Assembly (NCBI RefSeq): GCF_025698545.1
Contig: NC_068569.1
Span: forward strand, 5,208,001 to 5,272,000
Direction: 5' to 3'
Length of the DNA: 64,000 nucleotides
Source of the DNA: Gossypium raimondii
Lineage: Eukaryota > Streptophyta > Magnoliopsida > Malvales > Malvaceae
Shown: positions 52,281 through 63,798 of the stretch, in pieces
How the letters are laid out: every line of letters starts with the position of its first letter
Position numbering within the stretch: position 1 is the first letter of the stretch
Translations under genes and position numbers: made by a program
The notes under the pieces: generated by a model
What the model was told of the DNA's origin: nothing
What the model saw: the letters and a program-made list of their open reading frames with translations, nothing else
Databases searched by the model: none

Positions 52281-53050
52281 ATTTAAAATAAAAATAAAAA
52301 TACAAAACTTATTTTTGTTTCGAGCTAATTAGATGCAGACTTTAAATCGAATTCATTGACCAACTTATTTAAAAATATTTAATAATTTTAAAAGAAAAAC
52401 AAGCACACATCTTAAATCAACCCATGTGAAGTGTGATTCAACCTATATAGTTATATCACTTACAATTAATATAAATATTATTTTTTTAACTTTTCTCCTA
52501 GCTGGGCAGATATGGACTCCAAATTAACTTGCCAGAAATTGTTAGTCAGTTATACTTTAGTTAAAAAATTTAAGTAAATGATTTTGAAATATGTAAATAA
52601 TTTTTATATCCTAAGAAAATAAAGTTAGAGTTGAAAGCAAATTATTTAGGTAAATATAAGATAATTTGAGATATTAACAAAAAAAACACAAAAGTTTAAT
52701 ACATTAAAGAAACCCTCAAACTACTTAAACAAATCATTATTATGTCACTAGTTCCTACCCATTTATGTCACTGTTTTCTTTTTCTTCTTCTTCTTCTTTT
52801 TTTAGTTTTTTTTTTATGGATTTACAATATAATAATTTTACAATAATGTAAATGTAAAATTCATAATCGAACCCACAAAAATATAGGATTATTTTGTAGA
52901 GAGATAATAAAATTTAAAAATTTTACAAATATAATTAACAAACTCACAAGTTTCAACCTTAAATGTAGCATAATACAAGCTGGAATTATTTTTGGACTTA
53001 AATAAAATTTCTGAGCTGTTTTTTTTTAATGAAAAATCAATATAAGAAAA

Positions 53051-53573
53051 CTACTTAGAAAAACATCCAAGCCTTTTTGGAGGCATTTTAAAAAATTTAG
53101 TACCACCATTATTATCAACAGAAATTTTAACTAGACTATCAGCCTCTTTGTTATGGTCTCTGAAGACATGTTGAATCAACCAGTACTCCAATTTAGCTAA
53201 TAGTAAGTTGATTCTTCTAACCAAAGCAGAATTCGACACCTTTGGAGCACTCCTCTGAATAGCTTGTACCACCTCTTGATTGTCTAATAAGATAAACACT
53301 TTGTCAAAGCCCTTATCCATAAAAATCATCAAGCCTTCCAAATTTCCCCACAATCCAGCATTTAAAATTGAACAAATGCCTGCAAACTGGTTAAACCCAA
53401 GAATCCATCTACTGTATGTGTCACGAAGAATTCCCCTAATCGTACCTAAATCGGAATCCTCTTTTACTGCCCCATCAAAATTTAGTTGAATCAAATTCCC
53501 AAACATAGGTAGAACTGGTATTGGAACTTGCCAGTTGGAAACATTTACCTTAAGTGAAGAGGTATATTGTTTA
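53051..53573 (-). pseudogene. LINE RNase H-domain fragment (downstream part)
   Basis: The minus-strand frame shows the plant non-LTR RNase H (RVT_3) pattern in order: LNFDGAV (first Asp), GGI/RGILRDTYSRWILGF, GLWGNLEGL (helix; the usual catalytic Glu of AELW is replaced by Gly), FILLDNQEVVQAI (core Asp) and HVFRDHNKEADSLVK (final His/Asp region). The frame stays open to its stop at 53051. Upstream it ends at the solo LTR inserted at 53574. It is the C-terminal domain of a decayed LINE-type ORF. Confidence 0.75.
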
Positions 53574-56106
53574 TGTAACACCTAACCCGAATCCGTTGCC
53601 AAAACAGGGTTACAAAGCATTACCAAAGTTTACAAATTAAACAGATCGAAAATGTAAACATTTCATATCATATAGTGTTCATATCAATAATCAATCAAAA
53701 TCATACATATTGTCCCTTATACGAGCCCTTAGGGCCCAAAATACGAGCTAGAAATAAGTCGGGACTAGATCAGATACTCAAAGAATTTTTCGAAAAATAT
53801 TAAATTTTTCAAAGCTGTAGGGGACATATGGCTGTGTGACTTACACGGCCAAGAGACACACCCGTGTCTTAGACTGTGTGGACATTCAAATTAGGGACAC
53901 ACGGCCATGTACCAGCCCGTGCCCGTGCCTGTGTGAGTATACTGACTTGGGTCACACGGCCAAGCCATATGCCCGTGTGCTAGGTCCTGTGAGCATATTG
54001 ACTTGCGCAAATTAAAAGATACAGGGGACACATGGCCGTGTGTGACACACGGCTGAGACACACACCCATGTCTCTGCCCATGTGGACAAAAATAGGTCAT
54101 TTCCCAAGCCACATTTCTCAGCCAAGTTGACATCAACCTAACTCAATATTTTTGCACATCAACAAGCCATAACAAGGCATTCAAATCAAGCTAAAATCAA
54201 GTCTTAAGCATGTATTATCACAACATACAACCAATATGCCCTTAGGCACTTCAATTGACAACTTAAAAACATGTCAACCAAATATCCAAATTTACCTAGA
54301 AAACCAAATACATATATGCATATCCAAACCACATTTTATTTTCTTTCATTCTACCATATCAAACACATATAAAATATGGTAAGGCCATATTGGATAGTGT
54401 GAAATAGCTCCAACTAGCTTCCAACCAGAACGAGCTTCCGAATTACTATAAAATATGGAAAATAACACAGAGTAAGCATTTAAGCTTAGTAAGTTTGTAT
54501 AACATGAAATTTAACTTACCATATATCCTAAACATAGTTTATCTCAACCAATTTGGCCAAAAGCCTAAACACATGATTATCAACATATTAGCCATGAAAA
54601 TCACATATAAAATCCAACACACATGGTTGAATTCATCAAATAACCACATCTCATGTTTTTCATATAAATACCAATAATAGTTCATATCAAACTCATATAA
54701 TCTCGTAACAGAATTGTGCCCGTTGAACCATTTAGAATATCGTTGGATACACAGTAGTACACATGAGGTGTATTGAACTGTAATCCATCAATTCATATAC
54801 ATGTATGCTCATACGAGCTGTAAACAATAAGCTCTTCCGAGTTGAATAACGGGAAGCTCATGCGAGCTAAATAATGGGAACCTCATGCGAGCTAAGTATT
54901 GGGAAGCTCATAAGAGCTGAAATCAGTGACCCTAATGACATGTCATTTGCATCCTACGGATTCCTAAGGTTCAAACGGGGCTCCAAAATTATCGAATATA
55001 CAACCGGCATTTATTCATGGCAATTATACAATTCACAAACAAAATTTCAATTTAACACGTATAAATATACAATTTAGTTACACGAACTTACCTCGACGAA
55101 TTTACGTAGATACGAAGGTAACTAATTCGATATTTTTCATTTGCCTCGATCTAACTTCGTACTAGGTCTAACCGGATCTATATGAATGAATTTAACTCAA
55201 TTCAATATAATTCATATTCAATTTAGTCCAACACACTTTTTTGCAAAATTATTATTTTCCCCTATACTTTTAATTTATTACAATTTAGTCCCTAGGCTTA
55301 GAAAATGAAATTCATGCAATTTAATCCTTACTCAAAGCCTAGTTAATTTTTATACATATTAATAGTAGCCACATAATTCATAATTTCACAATTCTACCAT
55401 AAATTTATCATCTTTTCACTTTAATCCCTAATTGATAATTTCATCAAAATTCTCTTTACAAAAGTTGTTTATCTAACAACAACCTTTCATTTTCTATAAT
55501 AAAAATTTGAAATTCAAGTATACTCATCCATGGAAAAACCCTAATACTTTAACGATTTACAAATTAATCCCTGAGCTAGCTAGATTAAGCTACTACAACC
55601 TCGAAAACATAGAAATCATCAAAAACGGGACAAAGATTCATACCTAAGTGAGCAAAATAAGCTTGCTAATATTTCAAGCTTCCATGGCTAGTTTTTTCTT
55701 TTATTTTTGATGGAAGATGATAATAGTTTATTTTATTTTATTTTATTTTATATCACTTTAATCACTAATTTTTAAAATTACCCTTAATATTTCATTGAAT
55801 TTCCAATGATGACTATTCATACTTATCCACTAAGCATTTTAATGGGGTAATTACTATATAAAGACCTTCAATTTAAAATTCTATAACTATTTAATACTTT
55901 TAGCTATTAGAACTCAACCTTTGCACTTAATGCAATTTAAACATTTTCATCAAATTAGGTATGTAAACAGTAAAATTTCTTAACGAAATTTTTATATGGT
56001 ATTTCTATCATACTGCAGACCATATAATAATAAAATATTTTTTTCTGACTTCGGATTTATGGTCCCGAAACCACAGTTTCGATTTAACTGAAAACAGGTT
56101 GTTACA
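53574..56106. mobile_element. Solo LTR A, 2533 bp, 5-bp target duplication GTTTA
   Basis: Starts TGTAACACCTAACCCG and ends ACAGGTTGTTACA, giving the TG..CA termini of an LTR. It is flanked by the exact 5-bp duplication GTTTA (53569-53573 and 56107-56111), as expected for integrase-mediated insertion. No internal gag-pol coding region is present, so it is read as a solo LTR left by recombination. Inside are many ACACGGCC/CCCGTGT motifs (53820-54110) and five 25-bp repeats (54807-54930). Its first 70 bp closely match the start of LTR B. The family looks like a Malvaceae Ty3-gypsy type, from memory. It interrupts a LINE fragment. Confidence 0.85.
54807..54930. repeat. Five 25-bp subrepeats in LTR A
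   Basis: Units around GCTCATGCGAGCTAAATAAT start at 54807, 54831, 54856, 54881 and 54906. Each contains a small GCTC/GAGC palindrome. Confidence 0.85.
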
Positions 56107-56250
56107 GTTTAGCCTAATTGTAAGAAACTTTAATCGAATCTTTAATATTCCATGTAATTCCTTGGAAAAAAATAAGTTCCGGTTCTTCCAAATACACCAA
56201 GCTACCATTCTAAAGAAACAATACCAATCTACTCCATCCAGTTGCAAAAT
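56107..56250 (-). pseudogene. LINE fragment (upstream part of the split RNase H ORF)
   Basis: The minus-strand frame reads DGVDWYCFFRMVAWCIWKNR, the conserved junction between the LINE zf-RVT and RNase H regions. Approaching the LTR, the reading shifts frame between about 56175 and 56125 and meets a TAG at 56114-56116 before continuing in the frame of 53573. The ORF was therefore split by LTR A. The frameshift and stop show it was or became non-functional independently. Confidence 0.7.
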
Positions 56251-56927
56251 ATATCATGCACACATATCACTTTTACACTTTCGCATAATGCTTTTACATA
56301 CTTTACAATTTAATCCTTGTAACAATAATCCATATACTTATATCTTCACTATCTTTAATACATGTAATATATTTCTAAATTCAATCTTCATCCATAACTC
56401 ACTAATAATCCTTATCCATATCTTGGAATTTAGTCATTAGCACAATATTTCGTAGCTATATATTTTACTTTTAATATCACTTATAATTTAATTCAATACT
56501 TATTAATATTCCAAAATTTACTACAACATCAATTTTTCACATTTTAAGTGTTATACACTTAACTTTTCTATTTCTAATATAAATTTTTCCAAATTTATGA
56601 TTTAACCCTTAATTTCGAACTTAGGAAATAATTGTAGTTTGGGTTACAAAATTTACATATTATTTTAATTTCCATTATATGATTTATTATCAATATTTCC
56701 TTGTAAACTTTTATAACTTTCCAATTTAGTAACTTTTTTAAAAAGTCTATTCATTATTAAACAAATTTTCTTTCACAACTCACTTAATTCACATAATTAA
56801 TTCCACTATCTCATTTTCCACATCAAATTTCTATGTATTTCACTTGTATTATTTCTACCACATGTATTTCTCAAGTCTTTCAATTTAGTCCTTGTTTCCA
56901 TAAAATTTCACATTTTCCCATGATTTC
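56251..56927. mobile_element. Probable left part of an older, truncated LTR
   Basis: AT-rich, C-rich-strand sequence with repeated CAATTTAGTCC/CAATTTAATCC phrases of LTR type. It is separated by LTR B from 60909-62076, which continues in the same style. No TG start was found, so the 5' end appears lost. Confidence 0.45.
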
Positions 56928-57606
56928 TGTAACACCCATAACCCGAATCCGTCACCGAAACAGGGTTACGGAGCATTACTGGAGTTTACAATTTAAATAC
57001 GGTCATTTTTCAACTTTTCAAAATTTTTCTTAGAAGTAGGGGACACATGCCCGTCTCTCTGCTCGTGTGAATGGAAATAGGCCATTATTAAACAAAATAC
57101 TTATACATGCCACTATATCCAAAATCCAATCATTCGAACATACCGATATAACCAATGGATAGTGTGATATATCTCCGACAAGCTTCCAACCCAATCGAGC
57201 TTCCGATAATCTGTAGGGTAAATAAAAACAAATACGCAAGCAATGAATACTTAGTAAGCTCGTGTAGTCTTTAATCATACTAGTTCATTTAAAATATATA
57301 AAATCTATACATATCAAGGGTAATCCAATATTGATATCACAATACTCATGAAACTATATTCATCAACTCACAAGGTGATTAATTCCACAGTATCACTTAA
57401 ACATATTATCCCAAGCTTAGTAGGATTTTAAATAACTCTAATATTTCATAATTTCTTTTGTCAAATACAATATAATCAATAACATACTTCCTTCAGATCG
57501 ATATCAATAATAATATATAAATCTTTCAATTCAAACACAGAAGTCTCTTACCATTTCTTACTAAATCGAAAAACGGCTTACAAATATGAGTACATCGTTC
57601 TTTTTG

Positions 57607-57702
57607 TGCCATAGTACAACTATGGTCTTACACATGCATTGCCATGGCCCTGCAATGATCTTACATTTGTAGTGCCATAACCCAGTTATGGTCTTATCCG
57701 TC
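57607..57702. repeat. Three ~33-bp palindrome-bearing repeats in LTR B
   Basis: Three units of the form TGCCAT...ATGGTCTTA, each with an inner palindrome such as CCATAG..CTATGG or CCATAAC..GTTATGG. The middle unit is degenerate. Confidence 0.7.
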
Positions 57703-58106
57703 AATTCATCATTTGCCACAGAACGATTGTACTCAATCTCGTGTTCAATCTAAACTGCGTATTAAATTCGATAATATATTTCCAATAACTATTCAATTTG
57801 GCTTTTAATAGTTAATATCATATACTATCACATTGAGCCATTATTTATCTCATGAATATTTAGTTCATGTTTTCATTTCACATTTTCATATTCAGTTTAC
57901 ATTTTCAAATTATATTCCACAATCACGTTTTTTCAATAGCTCAACTGTTTCATTTCGTTCGATTTAACTTTTCATTTAATTACCCTATTAACAGACTCGG
58001 GCTTTGGCGGATACGTGAATTCCAACCAAACACACCAAGATGCGGTACATAGTACCGATCGAATTATTAATGTGATGGCGATAAGAATAATAATAATAAT
58101 ATGATA

Positions 58107-58490
58107 TTCAACACACAAAGTGTTGAATCTATAACAAGAATGATAATGATTCAAACATAAAGTGTCAAATTAGTAACATAGAATGAGTCGACACATAAGT
58201 GCACGATCGATGTCGATAACAGTAGCAATAATATAATATATTCAACACACAAAGTGTTGAATCATAATGAATAATAATAAGATTCGACACACAAAGTGTC
58301 GAATTGGTAACAGTAACAGTAGTCGACACATAATGCCTAATCAGTAATCAGTAACGGTAGCAGTAACAGTAACTAAAACAGTATTCAACACACAAAGTGT
58401 TGAATCTATAACAGTAACAGTAACAGTAATAGTATTCGACACACAAAGTGTCAAATCGGTAACAATAATAGTAGTCGGCACATAAGTGCC
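58107..58490. repeat. Nine short palindromes in three cycles of three, LTR B
   Basis: The order is TTCAACACACAAAGTGTTGA (58107, 58241, 58383), then an ATTCGACACACAAAGTGTCG type (58148, 58282, 58434), then a GTCGACACATAAGTGCC type (58187, 58322, 58474). The cycle period is about 134-142 bp. (AAT)n and (CAGTAA)n spacers separate them. Confidence 0.85.
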
Positions 58491-60908
58491 TAATCAGTAA
58501 GCCGACAAAAACCTGTACTCTTCCATATCCTATGGCATGCCAATTATATCCGACTAGTCCGACTAGTTAATAGGGTATTTAATTCATTTTTCAGTACAAT
58601 TTCCATCTTAGTTCAGTATCAATTATAATTCCTTATTTCAATCAGTTTCATAGTATTGCAGTAATTTATTACTTCAGTAAATTCACAGTTCAATGCAATA
58701 CACATAACAATATTCAGTAACTTCACAATTAAACTCAGTACTCAAAACAATATTCAGTATTCCATAATTCAGTTCAGTATCAGTCTCAATTTCAATACCA
58801 AATCATAAATTTATCATTTTACTAAACACTTACCTTAAAATACTTACCACACACAATTAGTAAATTAAACACATAATAATAATAAAGTTTGAATAATAGT
58901 GATACAAACACATATACATATATATTATTCATCACCAACTAACATTCACTTTAATCAAAATTGTATAGAATATAGTTCATACGAACTTACCAGGTTGATT
59001 TGCAGAAATACCAAGATACAGGGGCATTTTGGTAGTTTTCTATTTCCCTCGATTTTCTACCCGATCTTGATCTAGTTTAATATTTCATTCAATTTATTAA
59101 CTTAAATAATAAAACAATTCATTTCATGCAATTTGGTCATTTTTGACATTTTTACAAAATTACCCTAAAAATTTACTTTTATTCAATTTAGTCCCTAAAC
59201 CTATAACATGTAGATTAGCTATTTTAAAATAAACTCATATTAGCTGAACATTCACATATTTTCTCCTCCTCCTCCACTCCATTCCACATCCTTGATATAT
59301 ACATAATACCACTATTTACTTGTTTACTCATAACAAGTCGTTCACTTGAGTCATAGTCACTAAATTAATTATATCTTAAGCTACAGAACTCCAATTTAGA
59401 TCCGAAAATTTTATATAAAACTAGACTCACATATATTCTTACCATAAAATTTTAAAATTTTTGGTTTATCCAATAAGTACATTTTATTCTTTAAAGTCAT
59501 CCCTATTCTGCTGTTTGATAGTTTTGACCTTTCTTCACTAAAAATTAATTATCTCATCATACGGGATTCGGATGGTGTTTCTGTTTGTTTATATTAAAAA
59601 TAGACTCATTAAATATTTTAAGCATCTAAATTTCAACCCCTAATTATTTTTATCCAATTTTTTATGATTTTCCAAAGTCAGAATAGGGGAACCCAAGTTC
59701 ATTCTAACCCTGTCTCACAAAATTCATTATATCTCATGATTTACAATTCCATTACTTACACCGTTTATTCTATGAGAAACTAGACTCAATAAGATTTAAT
59801 TAAATATTTTTTTCATCCTATAATTAAATTTCTACATTTTTTGGTGAATTTTCAAAGTCAGACTACTGCTGCTATCTCAAAACTGTTTTAGTGTAAAATG
59901 TTGATAACTAAATTTATAACACCTTCCTTTCGTTTCTCTTCAATATTTTCCATCACTTCCTCTTATTTCCCTTTACTAACATAACAAGAATATAGAACCT
60001 TATATAATGAAACTCTACATTAACATTAATTTCCTACTTTTTCAATAATATCAAACTCAAAAGTATATTGAAATCTTGATGTTCTTACCTTGTGCTATTG
60101 ATTTCAATCTTTAATTGGACTTTCTCTCTCCTCCAGCTTCTATTTCTTGAATCTAACTTGATATTCTAGCTCCCCATAGTCTCCTTATCAATTTTCTCTC
60201 TTGGTGGCTATGGAAATTTCTTTGATTTCTAAGTGAATATGGTAAATTTTTGGTGGGAGGACCAAATTGTAAAGAAAAGAATGTTTCTTTCTTTCTTTTC
60301 TCTTCATACGTTGAATGCATGGGAAGAAGATAATTCTTCATCTTCCTTTTCTTATATATATATACTAAATAAATTAATAATAAAATAATAAAATATTATT
60401 TAAAAATCAAATTAAAATATTAATAAACTAATATTTATTTAATTAATTAATCTAAAATATCACCAACATCATCATTGCCTTCTAGATTTCTCTCTCCTTC
60501 TAATTTACCATTTTTTCCTTTTATGATATTTTAAAATTTCATCCTTGAGTTATCACTCAATTTGGTAAAATTATGATTTAGTCCTTCATAATTCTTCACT
60601 TATTCAATTTGGTCCTAATTCATCCATTTTCCTTAGTTTCTAAATCATTCCACCCTTAAAATATTTGCACTATTGATCCTTCAAATTTTTCATATTTACA
60701 CTTTAACTCCTCAAATTTTAAGTATTTACTCTGAGCAACAAAATTGTTCTCACTTTTACGAATTAGTCCTTTCTTGCATTAATATGTCATAATATGCTTC
60801 CCAATGTTGACATAAATCAAAATTTCCTTTTGTTACTTTATTTCTTTATTTTACTATATCAAGGATACTATCTTAATTTCTTATTGTAGAAATTTTCGGG
60901 ATATTACA

Positions 60909-62076
60909 ATTTCAATTATCTAATACTTTGTATATTTTTCACTAACACGTAACCCAACTATTATACTTTTATGATAATTTCCTACTTCACATGGTAAATT
61001 ATTTCACACTATTTTATTTTATTTACTTAATTACCACTTAGTTTACAAAGATCACATTTTAACCTTTAAATAACAATTACCTCTTTTCTATCAAAATCTC
61101 TTGTTTTCTCTTCTCCTACCACTTGATTCACTTACTCAACTTCTCTCTTCATCAACATGTCAAAAACACAACACTTCCTCATGAGAAATATTTACTTTAA
61201 CACCATTTTTATACTTTTCTATCACTACTAAACTTAAAAATAACATAAAACCTTAACATCCATACCTTATTCTCTTGAAACCAAACTTTAACTTCACTCA
61301 CTCTCTCTCTCCTCCAACTCCTATTTTCTTGAATCTAACTTAATACTCTAGCTCCCCATAGTCTCCTTATTATTTTTCCCTTTTGGTGGCTATGGAAATT
61401 CTTTTAATTTCTAAGTGAAAATGGTGGATTTTTTGTGAAAAGACCAAATTGTAAAGATTTTTTTTTCTTTCTTCTTCTTCTCACGTTGAGAACATGGAAA
61501 GATGAAGAGAATTCTTCATCTTTCTTTCCTTATATACTAAGTAAAATAATAAGAAAATATAATTAAATGTCAAATCAAAATATTAATAAACTAATATTTA
61601 TTTAATTAATCTAAAATATCACCAACATCGTCACTACTCTTCAAAATATCTTTCTTGCTAGATGACCATTTTGTCCCTCATGATCTTTCAAAATTCCTCC
61701 ATTGAATCATCGCTCATTTTAGTAAAATTATTATTTAACACCTCATCCTTTTTCCACTTATTCATTTTGGTCCTAATTCATCCATTGTCCTTAGTTTCTA
61801 GATCCTTTCACCCTTAAAATATTTTCACTATTGGTCCTTCAAAATTTTCATATTTACACTTTAACCCCTCAAATTTTGAGTATTTACTTTTGGACCATAA
61901 AACTTTTTTCACTTTTACAATTTAGTCCTTTCTTGAATTAATACATCACAATATACTTCTTAACCAAATTTCGTTGACACAACTCAAAATTTCCCTTTTT
62001 ATCAATTTATTTCTTTGTTTTACTGTATCAAAGATAATATCTCACTTTCTTTCGTAACAACTTTCAGAATATTACA
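60909..62076. mobile_element. 3' part of an older LTR of the same family as LTR B
   Basis: 61300-62076 repeats 60120-60908 at an offset of about 1170-1180 bp in the same orientation. Shared landmarks include CTAGCTCCCCATAGTCTCCT, TTGGTGGCTATGGAAAT and CACCAACATC. It ends AGAATATTACA at 62076. Because LTR B and its ATTTC duplication lie directly to the left, this is read as the older LTR into which LTR B inserted. Confidence 0.65.
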
Positions 62077-63244
62077 AAGGCAGCAATAAATGAGAAAATA
62101 ATAATGATAATAGTAGAGTTCACAAGGTGGTGGTTTGTAGTAATGTGAAAGAGGCGGCTCATCAATTTCATTATCCAAACCAAGAAGTTGGAAAATTATT
62201 TTTCACATTTGAATTTTTTGTTTTTTTGCCACATTTCTTACATTTGATTTGAAATGACTAAAAGAAGCACCTCTCCTCTCTTCAAAGTGGATGTGTCCTT
62301 GCCTCTCCCTTTTCATCTTAACTTTTTTTTTTTTTAAATACTGAAACAAAGCTTGAATTTATAAAATTAAAAACACATGAATTTATTGTGCAATTATATA
62401 TAATTTTGATTTCATTCAATTCTCACAAAATATTAACATAATTATTGATATAACATTATTTTATATTTGTATTATATACAAAAATCATTATATTTATCTA
62501 ATATAAAAATAATTTGATGTCCTTATTTTTCTTCAATTATATATTTAAACCATAATCAATATCTCATGTGTACCATAGTACCAAAAATCAAAATTAATGT
62601 ATCCTAATCTAGAAATTAGGTTGCCAACTTTCTGCTCCATCATTACTCCTCTGTGCCTTTGTTTCATAAATTCGTAAACAACTGGACCCAGCTTCCAGTG
62701 AAATCCTTCTTTATTGCCTCACAATTAATCCTGTGAATTGCTCTGTCACTAATGCCAAAGAAGCCCACAGGACCTGTCCTTGTCCGCCTCCAATAAAAAC
62801 TCAAGCTGTGAGCTTTGTTACCTTATTTTTCTAGGTTAATCGCCTCTTTTGGTAGTAAATTTTTATTTTTTCAAATTTGAACCCATCATTATCTACACTT
62901 CGTTTCCAAATTTTGGCAACAAGGCTTGCTCCATAAATTACTTAATAGCAGTGATATACAACAATATGGGTGAAATAAGTTTAATTGACGGAGCTAATCC
63001 ATAAAAATAGCTCTCCATGAAGAAAATATGGACGAAACATAAACCCCCACCTCCACCACAGTCCATTAATTTTTCCCAGCATCAGGAGGCCACATATGTA
63101 ACCTCAAGTAGATGCAACCAAATTATCAACTAAAACTCTGCTCATTGCATGCTCTGCAGTTGCATGTTCCCTTTTATCTGAGACAGAAATTCAGGAACCA
63201 ATCGAGCTTGGGGAGAGTTCAGTGTAGTCATTGACAACAGATAT
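62077..63244. other. Intergenic next to the tRNA thiolase gene
   Basis: No gene is seen. The first part is AT-rich; the last 100-200 bp before 63245 should be the 3' UTR of the minus-strand gene. Confidence 0.6.
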
Positions 63245-63798
63245 TTATGCAAGAGTTCCTGGTTTTGTCATGATCTTAACTGGCTTCCCAAGTTCTGATT
63301 TATCTTCCATTCTTGCAATCTCAAGAGCCTTTGCACAAACGGGAAATCCCCGATCATCCCAGGACTCCAATATCACACCAGAACCTATGCAGGTTTGTCC
63401 CTCATAGAAGGCTGCAAACTGCCCAGCGGCAAGACCTTGATCATCCTCAGATAACTGGACAACCGCAATATCGTCATTGCCATCTTCACCATGCTCCATT
63501 TTAAAATTGCAGTTATAAAAGCCAGGACCATGTCTGACCTGAAGAGTTCAGACTAGTTAAGCTAAAATTGAACCATTATACTAACAGTAAAAATATTTCC
63601 ACAATTATGTTATTTCAAGACTGTCAATGAATAAAAGATTGTTTTACCTTGCATTGGAGCTGATCAATATGGTTAGGAGGTGAACCACTAAACCACTTCA
63701 AAGAGCCAACACGAAACACACGCCTTCTTTTGTCCAACGAGAAATAATTTCTTGACACAAATACAACATTATTTTTTACATCCTTCTGAACAACATAC
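63245..63798 (-). CDS. tRNA-specific 2-thiouridylase (MnmA/TRMU type), last two exons, partial
   Basis: Enzyme that adds sulfur to uridine 34 of certain tRNAs; the plant homologue is expected in an organelle. Exons on the minus strand are 63798-63648 and 63538-63245, joined in frame with GT-AG borders. They encode the final 147 residues, ending MTKPGTLA. The first of these exons gives WYVV-type YVVQKDVKNNVVFVSRNYFS and LKWFSGSPP. The second gives VRHGPGFYNCNF, QGLAAGQFAAFYEGQTCIGSG and DRGFPV. This is the C-terminal beta-barrel pattern of MnmA (a V-R-x-G segment, then P-G-Q-x-A-V-F-Y-x-G-x-x-C-x-G-G-I-I). The catalytic part lies beyond the right edge. Identity is confident at family level; the targeting peptide is not visible. 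Confidence 0.85.

Larger units (their letters stand above)
48304..53050. other. Intergenic region of decayed repeats
   Basis: Beyond the ALDH promoter no gene is seen. Visible are poly-purine/AT-rich tracts (50200-50850), a segment with CCAATGCTATTGGCGGCACC (51077-51096), a near-perfect hairpin at 51425-51515, a CpG-rich palindrome cluster at 51820-51940, and a SINE-like stretch at 52085-52280. Confidence 0.65.
56928..60908. mobile_element. Solo LTR B, 3981 bp, 5-bp target duplication ATTTC
   Basis: Starts TGTAACACCCATAACCCG and ends TTCGGGATATTACA. It is flanked by the exact 5-bp duplication ATTTC (56923-56927 and 60909-60913). No retrotransposon coding frame is present. Internal landmarks are a palindromic triplet (57607-57702), an array of nine short palindromes (58107-58490), and a conserved 3' part (60120-60908) that recurs at 61300-62076. 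The opening is shared with LTR A, but the lengths and interiors differ, so they are related families or subfamilies. A remaining fraction of the length may be nested insertions I could not separate. Confidence 0.8.

Noticed and set aside
54495-54677. Small ORFs inside the solo LTRs (for example 53891-54136 minus, 54874-55077 plus)
   Set aside because: Random frames through LTR subrepeats, without conserved domains.
53574-56106. Full-length retrotransposon
   Set aside because: No gag-pol coding and no second LTR between the GTTTA duplications, so a solo LTR fits better.
58107-58490. CRISPR-like appearance of regularly spaced palindromic repeats
   Set aside because: This is a plant nuclear LTR; spacers are themselves simple repeats and no cas genes exist.
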